Under the pieces are notes generated by a model. The model was not told the origin of the DNA. It ran no database searches and worked only from the letters and a program-made list of their open reading frames with translations. From Legionella sp. (GTDB lineage Bacteria; Pseudomonadota; Gammaproteobacteria; Legionellales; Legionellaceae), in contig PEQK01000016.1 of the NCBI GenBank assembly GCA_002786165.1, positions 1 through 64,000 of the forward strand: DNA of 64,000 bases. The letters run 5' to 3'. A program made the translations under genes and the position numbers. This document shows positions 1 to 8,509 of this stretch, one piece after another; within the stretch, counting starts at the first letter, position 1; each line of letters starts with the position of its first letter.

Positions 1-109
1 TAGATACCCATTTATAATACTCATCTATCTAAAATAATGTTTTATATTATATCAGATATAGGATTAAAATTAAACAATTATACATTTAGAAAATGCTCTA
101 AACAATATA

Positions 110-650
110 TCTCTATTAGGTTCTGTGGTATCTGGTGTGATCTAATGTCAGCAGTTAGCGATATTGATGATCAGTCTTTCATGATTGATGCTACTGTGGT
201 GCGGGCTCATGCATGTGCTTCTGGCTATCAAAAGAAAGGGAATGAAATTCAAGCACTCGGTCGTAGCAAAGGAGGGTTTACTACCAAAATTCACGCATTG
301 GTATATAGGTTGGGTAACCCTATTCATTCTGACAGAAGGCAATAGACATGATGTGACTCAAGCAGATGAACTGCTAAAAGAGCCGCGTAATACAACGATC
401 CTGGCTGATAAAGGAAATGATTCGCAAGCCCTGATTGACACACTCGAAAACCAAGACTTCTCCGCAGTCATTCCGTCAAAAATAAATGCAAAAAATCCGA
501 GAAAAATTGATAACTGGCACTACGATTTTTAGTGGAGGCATTTTTCTCCAAAATGAAGCATTTTCGAAGAGTTTTTTCTTGATTGATAAAACAACGTCTG
601 CTTTCTTAGGGTTCTTACACTTTGTAGGAGCACTCATATGGATGCGTTAA
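110..650 (+). mobile_element. IS5-family transposase remnant (frameshifted)
   Basis: The three catalytic blocks of a DDE transposase can be read in order but in different frames. MIDATVVRAHACASG (first Asp) lies near 180-225, LADKGNDSQAL (second Asp, normally DKGYDS) near 402-434, and the third-acid block FFSKMKHFRRVF followed by SAFLGFLHFVGALIW near 535-647. A frame change occurs near 300, a stop at 530-532 and another stop near 586, and the N-terminal part is missing. It cannot make an active transposase. No terminal inverted repeats were identified, so the edges are approximate. The DATVVRAH and GRSKGGFTTKIHA blocks point to the IS5 family. Confidence 0.8.
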
Positions 651-727
651 AAATTGGTTCACAGAACCTAATACCTGCTGGCAAAAAGAACCAGCCTAAT
701 ACGCCGATGAAGTACTCTCAAGCTATT

Positions 728-1429
728 TTATTGAATTACACAGCGTAAATAACTGTCGGTCGTGTCTGGCTGCATAATTCTCCCAAGATTGTTGTTTTTG
801 ATTGACATAAGTTTTGAAACGAACATTGACACAACCGCCCCATCTCGCCCACCACGGAGAAGCCACGCCCCATGGCCTCCGCCGGCATATTCAAATCCAA
901 TCCCCCCAAAAGAACCGACGCCGGGAGGATAAATTGCCCCACCACCAACTCTAAAATTAAACGAACGCTGGGCAGGTTCTTCCATTTCTACCCGATAATG
1001 AAGTCCCTGTGCAACATCCATCGCAATATTGGCCGGTAGGAATCGCTGTACATAACCTACTACTTGGCGCCAAAATAAATCGCGTTTATTCCAACTCCAC
1101 TGGGCAAAATTGCTATCATAAAGCTCAAAAGCCTTGATGAGATGCTGTGGATTAAACACCGCTTCTTGATAGGAGTGTTGGGCGAAATTCGCTCTAAATC
1201 GCACAAGATTACTCCAGAGTTCCGTTATATTAGGCAACTCCAGGTTAAGTGCTTTTTGTATATCCGCATCATCGCTTAGATTTATTGCATTGATGATTTG
1301 ACTAAAGTCAAATGGCGTTTGGGTTGCATAATAGCTTTTATGTCCTGTTGGAAAAATGTCTTGATACTGGTTTTGCATATCTTCTTCTGTCATATACTTA
1401 GCCAACATCGCACAGAGTTCATCATCCAT
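728..1429 (-). CDS. C-terminal part of a frameshifted effector-like protein
   Basis: This reading frame carries the C-terminal third of the protein whose N-terminal part lies at 1422-3194. The frame stays open upstream of the first ATG to at least position 1564 and reads SEQLLQAAHPRLLKPLLTEK and then KTAFQAALCAMDDEL, so the two pieces are continuous once one base is removed. The C-terminus is rich in glycine and aromatics (GGGAIYPPGVGSFGGIGFEY). I recognise the pattern from large multi-copy proteins of Legionella and Berkiella-like bacteria, which are often annotated as ankyrin-repeat or effector-like. No enzyme motif is visible. It is unlikely to be translated independently. Family recognition is from memory and moderate. 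Confidence 0.6.
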   Translation of the reverse strand: MDDELCAMLAKYMTEEDMQNQYQDIFPTGHKSYYATQTPFDFSQIINAINLSDDADIQKALNLELPNITELWSNLVRFRANFAQHSYQEAVFNPQHLIKAFELYDSNFAQWSWNKRDLFWRQVVGYVQRFLPANIAMDVAQGLHYRVEMEEPAQRSFNFRVGGGAIYPPGVGSFGGIGFEYAGGGHGAWLLRGGRDGAVVSMFVSKLMSIKNNNLGRIMQPDTTDSYLRCVIQ

Positions 1430-3194
1430 TGCACATAGCGCTGCTTGAAAGGCGGTCTTTTGTTTTACTTTTCTTTTTGAGTAATCTTGAACCGTTACCT
1501 TTTCTGTTAATAATGGCTTTAATAAGCGTGGATGTGCTGCTTGAAGTAATTGTTCTGATTTTTTGAGGAATACATTGAACTAATTGAATAGCCAGGGGAT
1601 CGAATTTCTTGAAGAATCCTACTGCTGTATTCACGGTATTTCTTTCAGTCTGTGCCTGTTGCAGACGGTCAAAAAGCATATTGGCTATAGTGGTCTCAGA
1701 AAGCAGGGTTTGTAATGTGTTATTCTCCAATACCAACTGCCGGCCTTTCTTGGTACTTACCAAGGCTTCTGCAATTGTTCTGCCTTGGTATTTGTCTTGT
1801 AAAACAACGGTATTCAAGCTTTCCACAGTTAAGTTTTGTAAAAGATGAGGATTATCATGTAACCAGTAGAGCGTATCGCTTTTATGCGCTTGGCTAAATA
1901 ATAGTAATATGGCTTTATTCATATCTGCGCCATTGCCTATGTAGGCTCTTACAGCCGCTATTTCATTTTCATCAATTGCAATCGTAAAATATATGGGTTG
2001 AAGATTTGCGTGAGTTTTAAGCTCTGTAGTTAATTGCGGTATTTCATTATAAAGAGTAGCTAATATCTCTTTTTGCTCATTGGGTGATTTAGTTTGCAGA
2101 TAAGCGAGTACAACGTTTGCTTTTTGTTCTTTGCTCCAAAAACTGAAAAATTGCAAACATTCGGCTAATTCATAAGCATGAGGAATCAGTTGATATAAGC
2201 TGTTTGCATCTCGTGGCATCGTTTCATTTTGTAAAAGGAAATCTAGTAAAGTGGCTTCTTCTTGAGACAGTTTTACATAAGATTCCTCTCTTAATTTTTG
2301 CAAAAATAGAGTCTTGACATATTGCCAATCGATATCGCTCACTTTACCAGCGTTTCTTTCAAATGCTCTTCCCTTGTCTATGGGGATAAAAAGGCTTAAA
2401 ACTTCAAAGAATTTATCATCATCTCCATTTTCATATTCTTTATCCGCTTGACGTTTGCCATTGTATCCAAGAGAAGCACACAAGGCCTTTATTTCCTCAC
2501 ACAGGACATTGATGATTGCAAAGTATTGGAAGTGATGATGAAACCCCTCTTGTATTTTTTGTTTAATCGTTTTATCCGTAATATCGCTAGAGCCTGCGCG
2601 CTCAAAAGTATCTTTCTCATTGATAGCCCAAACTCCAAAACCGGCGACTCTAGCAATCTTATTCACACGGGCATGGACATGAACACCTTGAGCGCTCTGG
2701 TCAGCAAGTTGATGTGCTATTTTATCCACTAAATTAAAGCGTGATTGGCCAAGTAATTCATCCAGATTTTTGGGAATGTTTAACCTGATAATGATAAAAT
2801 TCACGCGGTCATGAAACCCAGGCGTGCATTGGCTTACATCCTCTGCTATTCTCCTCGCAATAAAGTTCTTTTGGCTCTCAATGGTGTTAGAATGTTTAAA
2901 GACAACATACAAATTGGCTAATGACTCCAGGAGTTCAGATTTGTAAGTCGACCTTTCTCCTGCGTGCTTGTCTAATTCTTTGAAAAATTTTTTTTTGGCT
3001 GTCAAACTGACTTCTTTATTTGTTGCATAATCAATGTCTGCAACTACAGTATGGTTATCATCGAGCTGCAATTGCATGGCTAAAAGCTCATAAAACTCTT
3101 TTAGCCAATTACGAGGCAAGCTGTTAGGTGTTGCCGTTATTATTAAACGCTGCGGTTGATAGGCATAACATCTATTGGGTTCTAAAATCGGCAT
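1422..3194 (-). CDS. N-terminal part of a frameshifted large effector-like protein
   Basis: The ATG at 3194 is preferred because a GAGAG sequence sits about 8 nt upstream; a TTG at 3215 is possible. The protein is about 590 residues, soluble, without signal peptide or membrane segment. It contains blocks such as FHDRVNFIIIRLN, GVHVHARVNKIARVAGFGVW and FFSFWSKEQKANVVLAYL that I associate with a repeated protein type in Legionellales. The segment around GADMNKAILLLFSQAHKSD has an ankyrin-like helix pattern. After QLVQCIPQK the frame runs into unrelated sequence and stops at 1422, while the sensible continuation is in the next frame. The break is at the six-T run 1559-1564 (A6 on the coding strand). 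Function is unknown; a host-directed effector is inference. Confidence 0.65.
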   Translation of the reverse strand: MPILEPNRCYAYQPQRLIITATPNSLPRNWLKEFYELLAMQLQLDDNHTVVADIDYATNKEVSLTAKKKFFKELDKHAGERSTYKSELLESLANLYVVFKHSNTIESQKNFIARRIAEDVSQCTPGFHDRVNFIIIRLNIPKNLDELLGQSRFNLVDKIAHQLADQSAQGVHVHARVNKIARVAGFGVWAINEKDTFERAGSSDITDKTIKQKIQEGFHHHFQYFAIINVLCEEIKALCASLGYNGKRQADKEYENGDDDKFFEVLSLFIPIDKGRAFERNAGKVSDIDWQYVKTLFLQKLREESYVKLSQEEATLLDFLLQNETMPRDANSLYQLIPHAYELAECLQFFSFWSKEQKANVVLAYLQTKSPNEQKEILATLYNEIPQLTTELKTHANLQPIYFTIAIDENEIAAVRAYIGNGADMNKAILLLFSQAHKSDTLYWLHDNPHLLQNLTVESLNTVVLQDKYQGRTIAEALVSTKKGRQLVLENNTLQTLLSETTIANMLFDRLQQAQTERNTVNTAVGFFKKFDPLAIQLVQCIPQKIRTITSSSTSTLIKAIINRKGNGSRLLKKKSKTKDRLSSSAMCNG

Positions 3195-3289
3195 AAACTC
3201 ACTCTCGCGACTCAAAATGGTTATTTATGGAGATATTGTAACATACGCATGTATGCTAAAAAAACATATTGGATATATATTGGGTTATT

Positions 3290-3830
3290 TAGCAGCGGCT
3301 CATATGGATATTGTGTCACCACGCCAGTTCTCATCAGAAAAGGTGCATTGCGAACGCTATTGTGAAAAGCACCATAGAAATAGCCGTATAGAATATTATC
3401 ATCACATGTTAGGCGCAGTGCTTGTTTACCCTGATCACCGCGAAGTGATTCCTTTAGCACCGGAACCGATTGTTCAAAGTGATGGTGACACGAAAAATGA
3501 CTGCGAAAAAATGCAGCTAAATGAAACTTTCAATACACTCAAAAATCAGGGTTACAATTTTGAGCATAATTATGGTCATGGTTATAAAAACTTATGCTCT
3601 GTGATGACCATGCTCATGATGCTTGCTTTTTTAATGGACCAGGTACAGTAATTATGTTGTAAAATTTATCAAAAAGCACGTAAACATGTCGGCACCTTGT
3701 CTGGTTTATTTGAGAAATTACGGAATCGCATTGATATTGGGGTCTGAGAATGCTGGCATCATTTATATACTTTTATTGGTGACCCAAGCTCTAGACCACC
3801 TCCGATTGGAAGTCGGTGGTTAATTGCCTA
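3290..3830 (+). pseudogene. Transposase remnant with internal deletion
   Basis: The start resembles the middle of a large DDE transposase (SSEKVHCERYCEKHHRN, then YYHHMLGAVLVYPDHREVIP and PEPIVQSDGDTKNDCEK). It then jumps directly to the C-terminal motif NETFNTLKNQGYNFEHNYGHGYKNL (about 3523-3600), skipping well over 100 residues normally found between. After a stop near 3650, transposase-like sequence continues as KIYQKARKHVGTLSGLFEKL until about 3746, followed by further stops. An in-frame deletion plus nonsense changes explain this. IS family is not certain; the motifs are ones I recall from transposases common in Legionella genomes. No inverted repeats were identified. Confidence 0.6.
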
Positions 3831-4008
3831 AGCTTGAGCGGCTAAAAATAATGCGCTCTTTGTTTTTATTGCCTGTAGGTGCTCTTTTAATCCTATTTTT
3901 ACGAGATAGATTATAATAATTTAAAAAGCCAAATATAAGCACTAAATATGTTATCACTATTTTATTATTTGTGATTTTAGTATGATAACGCTAAAATTGT
4001 TGCCCAAT

Positions 4009-4085
4009 GTCCCAGTGGCGCAGCTGGATAGCGCGGCCCCCTCCTAAGGGGCAGGTCGCAAGTTCGAATCTTGCCTGGGACACCA
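4009..4085 (+). tRNA. tRNA-Arg (anticodon CCT)
   Basis: A complete cloverleaf can be folded. The acceptor stem GTCCCAG pairs perfectly with CTGGGAC, the D stem is GCGC/GCGC, the anticodon stem is GCCCC/GGGGC around the loop CTCCTAA, and the T stem is GCAAG/CTTGC around TTCGAAT. The discriminator A and an encoded CCA follow. The anticodon CCT reads AGG arginine codons. The gene sits between decaying transposase sequence on the left and small accessory genes on the right, a typical integration hot spot, although no duplicated 3' end was found. Confidence 0.97.
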
Positions 4086-4113
4086 ATGAAACCAACAAAT
4101 CAGGTAGAATACA

Positions 4114-4470
4114 TTGAACATAGAAAAACTATTTTCTTACGGAACGCTTCAATACGAAACTGTACAGATTGCTAATTTTGGTCGGATATTGGAAGGGTCA
4201 AAAGATCAATTACCCGGATTTGAATTATCCATGCTCAAAATCACTGACCCAATAGTAATTGCCACAAGTGGAGAAACATACCATCCTATTATTTCCTATA
4301 CAGGACAAGCAACAAACTTTGTAGAGGGTATGGTGTTTGATATTAATGAAGAAGAGTTAAAGCGCGCTGATTCTTATGAGGTGTCTGACTATAAAAGGAT
4401 TAAAGTGGCACTTTCTTCTGGAATATCCGCTTGGGTTTACGTCAACAATACAACCGAAGCAAACGAATGA
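4114..4470 (+). CDS. Gamma-glutamylcyclotransferase-like (AIG2/GGCT fold) protein
   Basis: The protein of 118 residues begins with LFSYGTLQYETVQ, matching the YGTL substrate-binding loop of the gamma-glutamylcyclotransferase/AIG2 family. It keeps the acidic VEGMVFDINEEELKRADSYE segment, with a Glu-containing region where the family's catalytic acid lies, and ends with WVYV. Members cleave gamma-glutamyl amino acids to 5-oxoproline or act on related gamma-glutamylamines. The start is TTG, because no in-frame ATG fits upstream and the protein begins where homologues do. Its stop overlaps the ATG of the next gene (ATGA), so the two are probably co-translated. The exact substrate cannot be told. 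Confidence 0.8.
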   Translation: MNIEKLFSYGTLQYETVQIANFGRILEGSKDQLPGFELSMLKITDPIVIATSGETYHPIISYTGQATNFVEGMVFDINEEELKRADSYEVSDYKRIKVALSSGISAWVYVNNTTEANE

Positions 4471-4982
4471 AATTATTTGTTATTTACATAGGTGGCGCAC
4501 ATGAAAAATCCATCATTGAATTGCATGACATGCGATTTATTGTCGCCAATACGATTGAAGAAACTTATGATAGTTTACGAAAAAGTTGGTGGGGTACCCC
4601 AAGTAGCTTACATCTTGATGCTTGGGGCATACTCGATTATGCCGATGGTTATTCTTTACATCTATCTCATCTGCCACCAAAGAAATGTGACAATAAATTA
4701 TACTTCGTGAACTTAGGTGGCTACGATAGCACTCAATTTACTGAATTACATCAAAATATCTTTGTTGTAGCTTCTAATGAAGCTCAAGCCAAACATAAAG
4801 CTGTACAACAAATCGCTCAATGGGAGTCACCCCACCGTGATTATCTTCATCAAGTTGATACTCTATTGGATATCAACCAATTATTGGTAGAAAACAACCA
4901 TTACTTGCATCTGGAAAAAAATGTAAATTCGAAACCATTCGAATTTACTTGTCGATACACGCCTATTGGAAGAGCGGGTTAA
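4467..4982 (+). CDS. DUF1543 family protein
   Basis: The protein of 171 residues opens with MKLFVIYIGGAHEKSIIELHDMRF and has the VANTIEETYDSLRKSWWG segment that I recognise from DUF1543 proteins. These are small soluble proteins of unknown function found in Legionella and other gammaproteobacteria. A second half (NKLYFVNLGGYDSTQFTELH, then VVASNEAQAKHKA) repeats the layout of the first, suggesting an internal duplication of the same fold. The start ATG overlaps the stop of the upstream cyclotransferase-like gene. No catalytic residues can be assigned. Confidence 0.75.
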   Translation: MKLFVIYIGGAHEKSIIELHDMRFIVANTIEETYDSLRKSWWGTPSSLHLDAWGILDYADGYSLHLSHLPPKKCDNKLYFVNLGGYDSTQFTELHQNIFVVASNEAQAKHKAVQQIAQWESPHRDYLHQVDTLLDINQLLVENNHYLHLEKNVNSKPFEFTCRYTPIGRAG

Positions 4983-5379
4983 TTTTTCGGTTGCAGTTAA
5001 GTACCGATAAAACATCTCCCTTTTCATAGATTATTTCATGCATCTGCCCACATTCTAATTCTAAGCAGCAGAATGTTGGGGTTTTAAAGCATATTGCTCT
5101 ATCAATACAGTTTCATTAAGATCACACAGTTTATCTGTAATCACTATCACCTCTTTATCTGCTGGTAAGAAGGAATATAAAGTTTTATTTAACCTGTAGT
5201 TTTCCTCATACCCAATTAAACTCTGTCCTGTAGAAATTTTATGGTTTTTAATACATCTTTTAGGATTAATGGTTACTTTAATAAAGATATGACTTAATTA
5301 TGCACATCTTTATAAGCAAATAAAAAATATTTTTTTGCCTTTTTTCTTTGTTGGATTATTGCCATCGCAGCTAAAAATC
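4983..5379. other. Non-coding or decayed stretch upstream of the acetate kinase remnant
   Basis: About 400 bases without a convincing intact gene. On the minus strand a short open frame (about 5069-5300) reads GQSLIGYEENYRLNKTLYSF and DKEVIVITDKLCDLNETVL before a stop, but it lacks a start codon and a ribosome site. It could be the tail of a lost gene. The plus strand is T-rich around 5325-5350. I see no RNA gene. Confidence 0.4.
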
Positions 5380-6115
5380 AAAAATTACATCTCAATTTTC
5401 AAGTCAACTCTATTAAAAACCGAGATGTCCTTTCCAATATTTTTTTAGCTTGTCAGATTGTTAGGCGTAAAGTTTCTTTTTCTAAAAAAGCCTTATCTCT
5501 CCCTTGCGATTCTTTAATACCCTTATGTCAGAGCCTCAATCTTGATTCATTTGCGCCGATCCCTCAGAGCCTGTTTAGATACAGTATTTCATACGAACCA
5601 CAAGGCCTTGTTCAAAAAATACGTGTTCATGGGATTCGTCGTTATGGGCTTCACAGTCTCTCCTATGAGTGGATTGTTCATTCTCTGCCTCAGAATGAGC
5701 CTGAATTAGCCGATGGTCGAATTATTGCAGCACATTTAGGTAGTCGTGCAAGTCTTTGTGCCATCAATTATGGAATGAACACTGATACGACGATGGACAT
5801 GACGGCTCTAAATGGGTTGCCGATTGGAAATCTCGATCCTGGTGTAGTCATCCATATGATCCGAGAACTCGTTTTATAGAATATATTCTATGATAACGAA
5901 TCAGGACTATTGGGATTGTCTTAATGGAGAAACGATGTCAGTCTATTACAAGGCAGCTACAATCCAAAAGCACGCTTTGCGCTTCATTATTTCTATTTGA
6001 GGGCCGTGCAACTCATGGGCATGATGGCCGTCGCTTTAAGCGGTATCGATTGCATCGTGTTTACAAGCGGCAGTGGAGAAAATTCTGACTTTGTATCTGA
6101 CAATAAACAGACTTA
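5380..6115 (+). pseudogene. ackA: Acetate kinase remnant (ackA pseudogene)
   Basis: Conserved acetate/propionate kinase blocks are readable despite decay. IRRYGLHSLSYEWIV (normally RRYGFHGTSHEYV) lies near 5632-5676, RIIAAHLGSRASLCAINYG (normally HLGNGAS) near 5719-5775, and TDTTMDMTALNGLPIG...LDPGVVI (normally DTSMGFTPLEGLPMGTR) near 5782-5855. A stop follows at 5877-5879. After a frame change, SLLQGSYNPKARFALHYFYL and GIDCIVFTSGSGENSDFV (normally FTGGIGENS) follow to about 6100. The catalytic His and GTSH motifs are altered and the N-terminal ATPase domain is not recognisable. Acetate kinase next to an enoyl-reductase gene is a known gene order, which supports the call. Confidence 0.75.
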
Positions 6116-6124
6116 AGGAAGAAG

Positions 6125-6877
6125 ATGAGTGATTTAAAAGGCCTTATTGTTGGTATCGCTAATGAGCACTCCATTGCGTGGGGATGCGCTAAAGTATTGC
6201 ATAAAGCAGGTGCTGAACTTGCGATCACTTATCAGAATGAAAAAGCAAAAAATTATGTTCAACCCTTAGCTGAGAGTATCTCAGCGCCAATTTTCATGCC
6301 GCTTGATGTAACCAATTCCAAACAACTTGATGAATTATTTCAGACTATTAAATCGACTTGGGGCAGGTTAGATTTTATTGTTCACTCCATTGCTTTTGCA
6401 CCAAAAGATGATTTGCAAGGTCGTGTTGTAGATTGTTCACGAGATGGATTTATATTGGCTATGGATATCTCATGTCATTCCTTAATGCGCTTAGCAAAGG
6501 CAGCTGAACTACTTATGACAAACGGCGGATCGATTATCACCATGAGTTATTATGGTGCAGAGAAAGTTGTACAAAATTATAATATGATGGGGCCTGTCAA
6601 AGCAGCTCTGGAAGCATCGGTCCGCTATCTGGCAATGGATCTTGGCAGTAAAAATATAAGAGTCAATGCCCTATCTCCTGGGCCTGTGAAAACACGTGCT
6701 GCCTCGGGTTTAGTGCGATTTGATGAGCTAATGGCAACAGCCAAGAATGAAGCTCCGCTTAATCAGTTGGTTACTATAGAAGAAATTGGTGAGGCGGCCT
6801 ATTTCTTAATTTCCAAAGCAAACTCCGTTACCGGTCAAGTGATCTATATAGATGGAGGTTATAACATAAAGGGTTAG
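6125..6877 (+). CDS. fabI: Enoyl-[acyl-carrier-protein] reductase FabI (NADH)
   Basis: A short-chain dehydrogenase fold of 250 residues. It performs the last reduction in each fatty-acid elongation cycle in the cytoplasm. Visible features are the FabI-type nucleotide motif GIANEHSIAWGCAK at the N-terminus, HSIAFAP in the middle, and the catalytic Tyr/Lys pair in NYNMMGPVKAALE with FabI spacing (six residues between Tyr and Lys). The end is VTGQVIYIDGGYNIKG. A clear AAGGAAGA ribosome site precedes the ATG. It directly follows the acetate kinase remnant, so it is probably the surviving member of an older cluster. Whether it is the only enoyl reductase of this genome cannot be told here. Confidence 0.92.
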   Translation: MSDLKGLIVGIANEHSIAWGCAKVLHKAGAELAITYQNEKAKNYVQPLAESISAPIFMPLDVTNSKQLDELFQTIKSTWGRLDFIVHSIAFAPKDDLQGRVVDCSRDGFILAMDISCHSLMRLAKAAELLMTNGGSIITMSYYGAEKVVQNYNMMGPVKAALEASVRYLAMDLGSKNIRVNALSPGPVKTRAASGLVRFDELMATAKNEAPLNQLVTIEEIGEAAYFLISKANSVTGQVIYIDGGYNIKG

Positions 6878-6927
6878 CCAATATGCCCTCAACATCATAT
6901 CTAGAACACCAATCAGAGGATAATATT

Positions 6928-8277
6928 ATGGATTTTGATTTGATTGTACTGGGTGGAGGCAGTGGTGGGATTGCCAGCGCCGTCCGTGCTGCGGTTTATG
7001 GAGCAAAGGTTGCGATTATTGAAGCAAAGCATTTAGGCGGTACTTGCGTAAATCATGGTTGTGTTCCTAAGAAAATAATGTTTAACGCATCAATAATAGC
7101 TGATATGTTACGAAAATCATTAGACTATGGTTTTGCTCCTGTCGACGTCAAACTCGATTGGCAGGTACTTGTAAAAAAACGCAATAATTATATTAAAAAA
7201 TTACGCGAAAGTTATGAACAACGATTGAATAAATATCATATAACTCATTTGCCTGGTATGGGGGTCTTTCTCGACCACAATACAGTGGATGTTTGCGGCA
7301 AAGAATACAAAGCCCAACACATCATCATCGCAACAGGTGGTGAACCCATTTTTCCGAATGATCTATCGGGAATAAATCATGCTATTAATTCGGATGGTTT
7401 TTTTCAACTGACTGAACAACCTAATAAAGTTGCAATTATTGGCGGGGGCTATATCGGTGTCGAACTAGCGGGCCTCCTACATAGCCTGGGGACGGAAACA
7501 CATATGCTCCTACGGGGTGATCGCCTACTGAGTCGTTTTGATGACATGTTAGGAGAAACTCTACTAGAAATTATGCAGCAAAGCGGTTTAATCATTCATC
7601 CTAATTACCAAGCTCAACAAATTATTTTGCAAGAAAATGGTAAAAAAACACTTAAATGTCAGACAGGGACTCTAATGACTGATCTCGATGCAGTGATTAT
7701 TGCTATTGGCCGAGCCCCACGAACGTTTGATTTAAACCTCTCTGGCATAAATGTTGAGCAGGATAAACGTGGACTTATCATTGTTGATCGTTATCAAAAT
7801 ACCTCTGTTTCCGGTATTTATGCCATTGGAGATGTAACTGACGCACCTGCATTAACGCCTGTCTCTATTGCTGCAGGCCGAAAACTTGCTGATCGTCTTT
7901 TTGGCAAACAAAAAAAGGCTCATTTAAATTATGAAAATATTTGCTCCGTCATATTTACGCACCCACCCATTGGCAGTGTAGGTCTAAGTGAAAAAGACGC
8001 ATTGGATAAATTTGGCAAAAAACAGATTAAAATTTATAAAACACAATTTAATCCTATATTTGATGCATTGAGCGAAGAAAAAACTCCAACGGCCATGAAA
8101 TTAGTGACTACAGGGAAAGACGAAAAAATTATTGGCCTACACATTATTGGCTACGGCGCCGACGAAATGTTGCAAGGTTTCGGTGTGGCTGTAAATATGG
8201 GTGCCTACAAACGTGATTTTGATACCACCGTAGCTATTCATCCAACCAGCGCCGAAGAATTAGTCACCATGATGTAG
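6928..8277 (+). CDS. gor: Glutathione-disulfide reductase
   Basis: FAD- and NADPH-dependent reductase of 449 residues that keeps glutathione reduced. It has the FAD-binding LIVLGGGSGGIASA, the redox-active disulfide in GGTCVNHGCVPKK, a second Rossmann motif AIIGGGYIGVELAGLL, the GDVTD FAD segment, and the C-terminal HPTSAEELVTM carrying the catalytic His/Glu of the partner subunit. The ATG at 6928 is chosen because AGAGGA lies just upstream and homologues begin at this point; a longer start at 6883 would add 15 residues without a ribosome site. It lies 51 bp after fabI and may share its transcript. Confidence 0.93.
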   Translation: MDFDLIVLGGGSGGIASAVRAAVYGAKVAIIEAKHLGGTCVNHGCVPKKIMFNASIIADMLRKSLDYGFAPVDVKLDWQVLVKKRNNYIKKLRESYEQRLNKYHITHLPGMGVFLDHNTVDVCGKEYKAQHIIIATGGEPIFPNDLSGINHAINSDGFFQLTEQPNKVAIIGGGYIGVELAGLLHSLGTETHMLLRGDRLLSRFDDMLGETLLEIMQQSGLIIHPNYQAQQIILQENGKKTLKCQTGTLMTDLDAVIIAIGRAPRTFDLNLSGINVEQDKRGLIIVDRYQNTSVSGIYAIGDVTDAPALTPVSIAAGRKLADRLFGKQKKAHLNYENICSVIFTHPPIGSVGLSEKDALDKFGKKQIKIYKTQFNPIFDALSEEKTPTAMKLVTTGKDEKIIGLHIIGYGADEMLQGFGVAVNMGAYKRDFDTTVAIHPTSAEELVTMM

Positions 8278-8509
8278 TTAAGCAAACCTGATAAATAATT
8301 AAACATTTGAGGCATGCACCACAGCCATAAGTTGGAATTTACTTAAACTGACATATAAACTAGCATAGGTTACTGGCTTAGTTAGCGCAAAGACACTCCT
8401 CACGCCCTGATTTGTCGGGCACCGTGCTAAGACAGTGTAGGTAAAAAATGAAAAGCAAAGAAGTATAGTCCTGAATTTAAAGATCAATTCTAAAAAAGGA
8501 TAATTATTG

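Noticed and set aside
3221-3460. Open frame on the minus strand opposite the transposase remnant
   Set aside because: Shadow of a conserved transposase frame on the plus strand; no family pattern or ribosome site.
5380-5880. Possible tyrosine-recombinase C-terminus (HSL...LGSRAS...Y) near the tRNA gene
   Set aside because: The surrounding residues (RRYG, HLG-AS, DTTM...LNGLP, LDPGVV) fit acetate kinase much better, so the integrase idea was dropped.
8299-8487. 62-codon minus-strand frame between gor and the antiporter gene
   Set aside because: No ribosome site, no recognisable pattern; lies in an ordinary upstream region.
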